Source: Bacteroidota bacterium
GTDB lineage: Bacteria > Bacteroidota > Bacteroidia > Palsa-948
DNA: 35,188 nucleotides
Direction of reading: 5' to 3'
Assembly: GCA_004297845.1 (NCBI GenBank)
Contig: SCSP01000130.1
Span: forward strand, 1 to 35,188
Part shown: positions 32,488 to 35,188 of the stretch, one piece after another
Layout: each line of letters begins with the position of its first letter
How positions within the stretch are numbered: the first letter of the stretch is position 1
Notes under the pieces: generated by a model
The model's database searches: none
Told to the model about the DNA's origin: nothing
The model's input: the letters and a program-made list of their open reading frames with translations, nothing else
Made by a program: the position numbers and the translations under genes

Positions 32488-34296
32488 ATGAATTTTCGCT
32501 TTACCATTGGCCGTAAAATTGGCGTAGGCTTCGGCACACTTATCTTCCTGACGTTTGTCGCTTTTGGACTTACCCTGATCACCCTCACCGAAAGCCGGGA
32601 GATAAATGACAAGATCACCAACCAGTATACTCCTTCCGTAAGCGCATTGCAGGAACTGAACAACCTGGTGGTGCGTTCTAAAATGCTCATTATAAGCTGG
32701 GCGAATGTGCAGGGAGACCACGAAGATAAAAGCAAGTTGAAAGAGCTTATCAAGAATGAATATCCGGAACTGAAAAAAAAGGTCAACGGGCTTGCGAAAG
32801 AATGGAACAAAGATGACCAACGGGCCATAACCTACATCTTCAGCCTGCTGGATGAACTGATCGCCAATCACGAATACATCATGTCCCAGCTAAACTCATT
32901 CGACAGTTATGAGACTTTGCAGAAGAATGATCCGGGCGTTTGGATGGAGCTGAGAATGTCCGTGGAAGATGCCGACAGCGAGTTGAATGATAAAACACGA
33001 AACATCCTCGACAAACTTTCAGCGCTCATATCCCAGCAGTACGATCAATCCCGGCTGAAGAACATTGAAATGCTCGAATCCTTTTTCTTCCTGAAAACTG
33101 TTGTGCAGGGATTGGGAATCATGCTGCTCATTGGTGGAGTGTTAATTGCGATATTTACCGCACGTACCATTGTAAAGCCTGTTGGCCAGGTAAGAGCCCT
33201 GCTCCTGCGCATGGCACGCGGCATTTTGCCCGATACAAGAATAAAAGAAGGCAGCGATGAGATAGGTGAAATGTCTCTCGCCCTGAACCGCCTGATTGGA
33301 ACCATGAAACTTACCACAGAGTTTGCACGGGAAGTAGGAAGCGGAAACTTTGACTCTTATTACAAACCGCTCTCGGAAGAAGATAATTTAGGGCTTGCGC
33401 TGTTGAAGATGCGTGAAGACCTGCACGTGAATGAGCGTATGCTCGAAGATAAAGTGGCGCAGCGCACTGCGGAAGTGGTTCGGCAAAAAGCGGAAATAGA
33501 ACTACAGTCGCAGAAAATCGAAGTGTTTTACAAACAGGTAACGGACTCCATTCGTTACGCAAAACGCATCCAGGAAGCCATTCTGCCTCCCGACAGTTAT
33601 GTAAAAAAATTATTGCCCGATTCATTTGTGCTCTACAAACCCAAAGATATTGTAAGCGGGGATTTTTACTGGTTCGATCAGTTGAACGGAAAAGCCATGT
33701 TCGCAGCCGTGGATTGCACTGGCCATGGGGTGCCGGGCGCTTTCATGAGCATTGTGGGCTACAACCTGCTGAAACAGATCATCAGCAAACACCAGAATAC
33801 ACAGCCCTCTTTCATTCTGGATGAATTGAGCAAAGGGGTGAGCGAAACCCTGCACCAGCGCAATTTCGAAGAGTCCACTTCAAAAGATGGAATGGATATT
33901 ACGCTCTGCTCCTATGACGCGAAGCAGCGCGAGTTGGAATTTGCCGGAGCTTTCAACCCGCTGTTCTTAGTGCGGGAGGGAGAAATTTTTGAGATCAAGG
34001 GAAATAAATTTCCTATCGGTATCTTCCTTGAAAAAGAAGCCAAAAAATTCACGAATCACAAACTGAAAGTTAAAAAAGGCGATGTACTGTATATTTTTTC
34101 AGATGGCTATGCCGATCAGTTTGGCGGTGCCAAAGGAAAAAAATTCATGCAAAGTCAGTTCCGGAACCTTTTGTTTGACATCCATAAAAAACCCATGCCC
34201 GAGCAGCGCAGAATCCTCGACCAAACCATAGAACACTGGCGTGGCAATGAAGATCAGGTGGATGATATTCTTGTCATTGGAATGAGGGTTAACTGA
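32488..34296 (+). CDS. Membrane receptor with HAMP domain and SpoIIE/PP2C serine phosphatase
   Basis: A 602-residue protein. TM1 is about 13-35; an extracytoplasmic helical sensor spans about 36-200; TM2 is about 207-228 (LGIMLLIGGVLIAIFTARTIVKPV). HAMP and a second linker follow (about 225-330), then a coiled coil (about 315-360, DKVAQRTAEVVRQKAEIELQ). A PP2C/SpoIIE domain (about 365-600) has metal-binding D392 (SGDFYW) and D409 (VDCTGHGVPGAFMS), then SKDGMDITL, FSDGYADQFGG and DDILVIGM. The layout is that of SiaA, which dephosphorylates SiaC, or of RsbU-like switches. It is separated from SiaB/SiaC by about 6 kb. It sits behind YfiR and a TPR-like gene. Confidence 0.93.
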   Translation: MNFRFTIGRKIGVGFGTLIFLTFVAFGLTLITLTESREINDKITNQYTPSVSALQELNNLVVRSKMLIISWANVQGDHEDKSKLKELIKNEYPELKKKVNGLAKEWNKDDQRAITYIFSLLDELIANHEYIMSQLNSFDSYETLQKNDPGVWMELRMSVEDADSELNDKTRNILDKLSALISQQYDQSRLKNIEMLESFFFLKTVVQGLGIMLLIGGVLIAIFTARTIVKPVGQVRALLLRMARGILPDTRIKEGSDEIGEMSLALNRLIGTMKLTTEFAREVGSGNFDSYYKPLSEEDNLGLALLKMREDLHVNERMLEDKVAQRTAEVVRQKAEIELQSQKIEVFYKQVTDSIRYAKRIQEAILPPDSYVKKLLPDSFVLYKPKDIVSGDFYWFDQLNGKAMFAAVDCTGHGVPGAFMSIVGYNLLKQIISKHQNTQPSFILDELSKGVSETLHQRNFEESTSKDGMDITLCSYDAKQRELEFAGAFNPLFLVREGEIFEIKGNKFPIGIFLEKEAKKFTNHKLKVKKGDVLYIFSDGYADQFGGAKGKKFMQSQFRNLLFDIHKKPMPEQRRILDQTIEHWRGNEDQVDDILVIGMRVN

Positions 34297-34470
34297 TGTA
34301 GGGAGAATTTGTGAAAATCAGTGTAATTAGTGGCGTGCATTGATATTTTTTCGTAAGAAATTTTTAGAAAGAAAAAAGGTGTATGTATCGGTAAAAATCC
34401 CCATATTTGTGAAACAATTTTTTAGCTCTTCTCGTTAAACAGGACATCCCGGAAAAACCAGTATGATTTG

Positions 34471-35188
<718 letters not shown>

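Overview
The window looks like chromosomal DNA of a Bacteroidota bacterium. The evidence is three secreted proteins with type IX secretion (T9SS) C-terminal sorting domains, a TonB-dependent receptor with a CarboxypepD_reg-like N-terminus, a DUF4175 protein, WG-repeat, YfiR-like and SiaB/SiaC-like proteins, the futalosine menaquinone enzyme MqnC, and several promoters fitting the Bacteroidota TAnnTTTG (-7) pattern. I see no rRNA, tRNA, CRISPR array, transposase or phage gene. The species cannot be named from the sequence.

Layout. 1-2985 (+): a GloVer-repeat T9SS protein open at the left edge, then a membrane-anchored coiled-coil protein. 3052-4107 (-): pdxA. 4293-13871 (+): mqnC, a small lipoprotein, a large gliding-type CHU_C protein, ribE, polA, a lipoprotein and a small secreted protein. 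13973-25680 (-): hemF, metZ, an RsbW-like ATPase, DUF4175, a CHU_C protein, a TonB receptor, an M48 peptidase and pyrH (listed left to right; transcription runs the other way). 25854-26843 (+): a SiaB-like kinase and a SiaC-like phosphoprotein. 27015-29533 (-): gatC, plsC, rnc and 3-hydroxyanthranilate dioxygenase. 29705-35188 (+): a WG-repeat protein, YfiR-like protein, TPR-like protein, HAMP-SpoIIE phosphatase, and a collagen-like (G-X-T)n protein cut by the right edge.

How the genes fit together. Most are housekeeping or envelope genes. Signalling is concentrated in a SiaB/SiaC pair, an RsbW-like ATPase and a HAMP/PP2C phosphatase next to YfiR. These resemble the parts of a Sia-type partner-switching system, but they are scattered and no GGDEF enzyme is in the window.

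Most unusual signal. Short repeats that occur between genes also appear in frame inside conserved genes. Two classes are visible: (a) arrays with a 7-nt period (first gene's signal peptide, ribE, hemF, DUF4175) and (b) GC-rich palindromes (ribE, hemF, metZ, the TonB receptor, two signal peptides). hemF and DUF4175 share a 17-nt stretch (two mismatches) read in the same frame as L-Q-(S/T)-P-N. The ribE, hemF and TonB inserts are all read through a K-E-x-G core. Subtracting the inserts brings RibE, HemF and MetZ back to about normal family length. This recalls the in-frame palindromic elements of Rickettsia and the heptanucleotide repeats of cyanobacteria. I know of no description of it in Bacteroidota, but I could not search.
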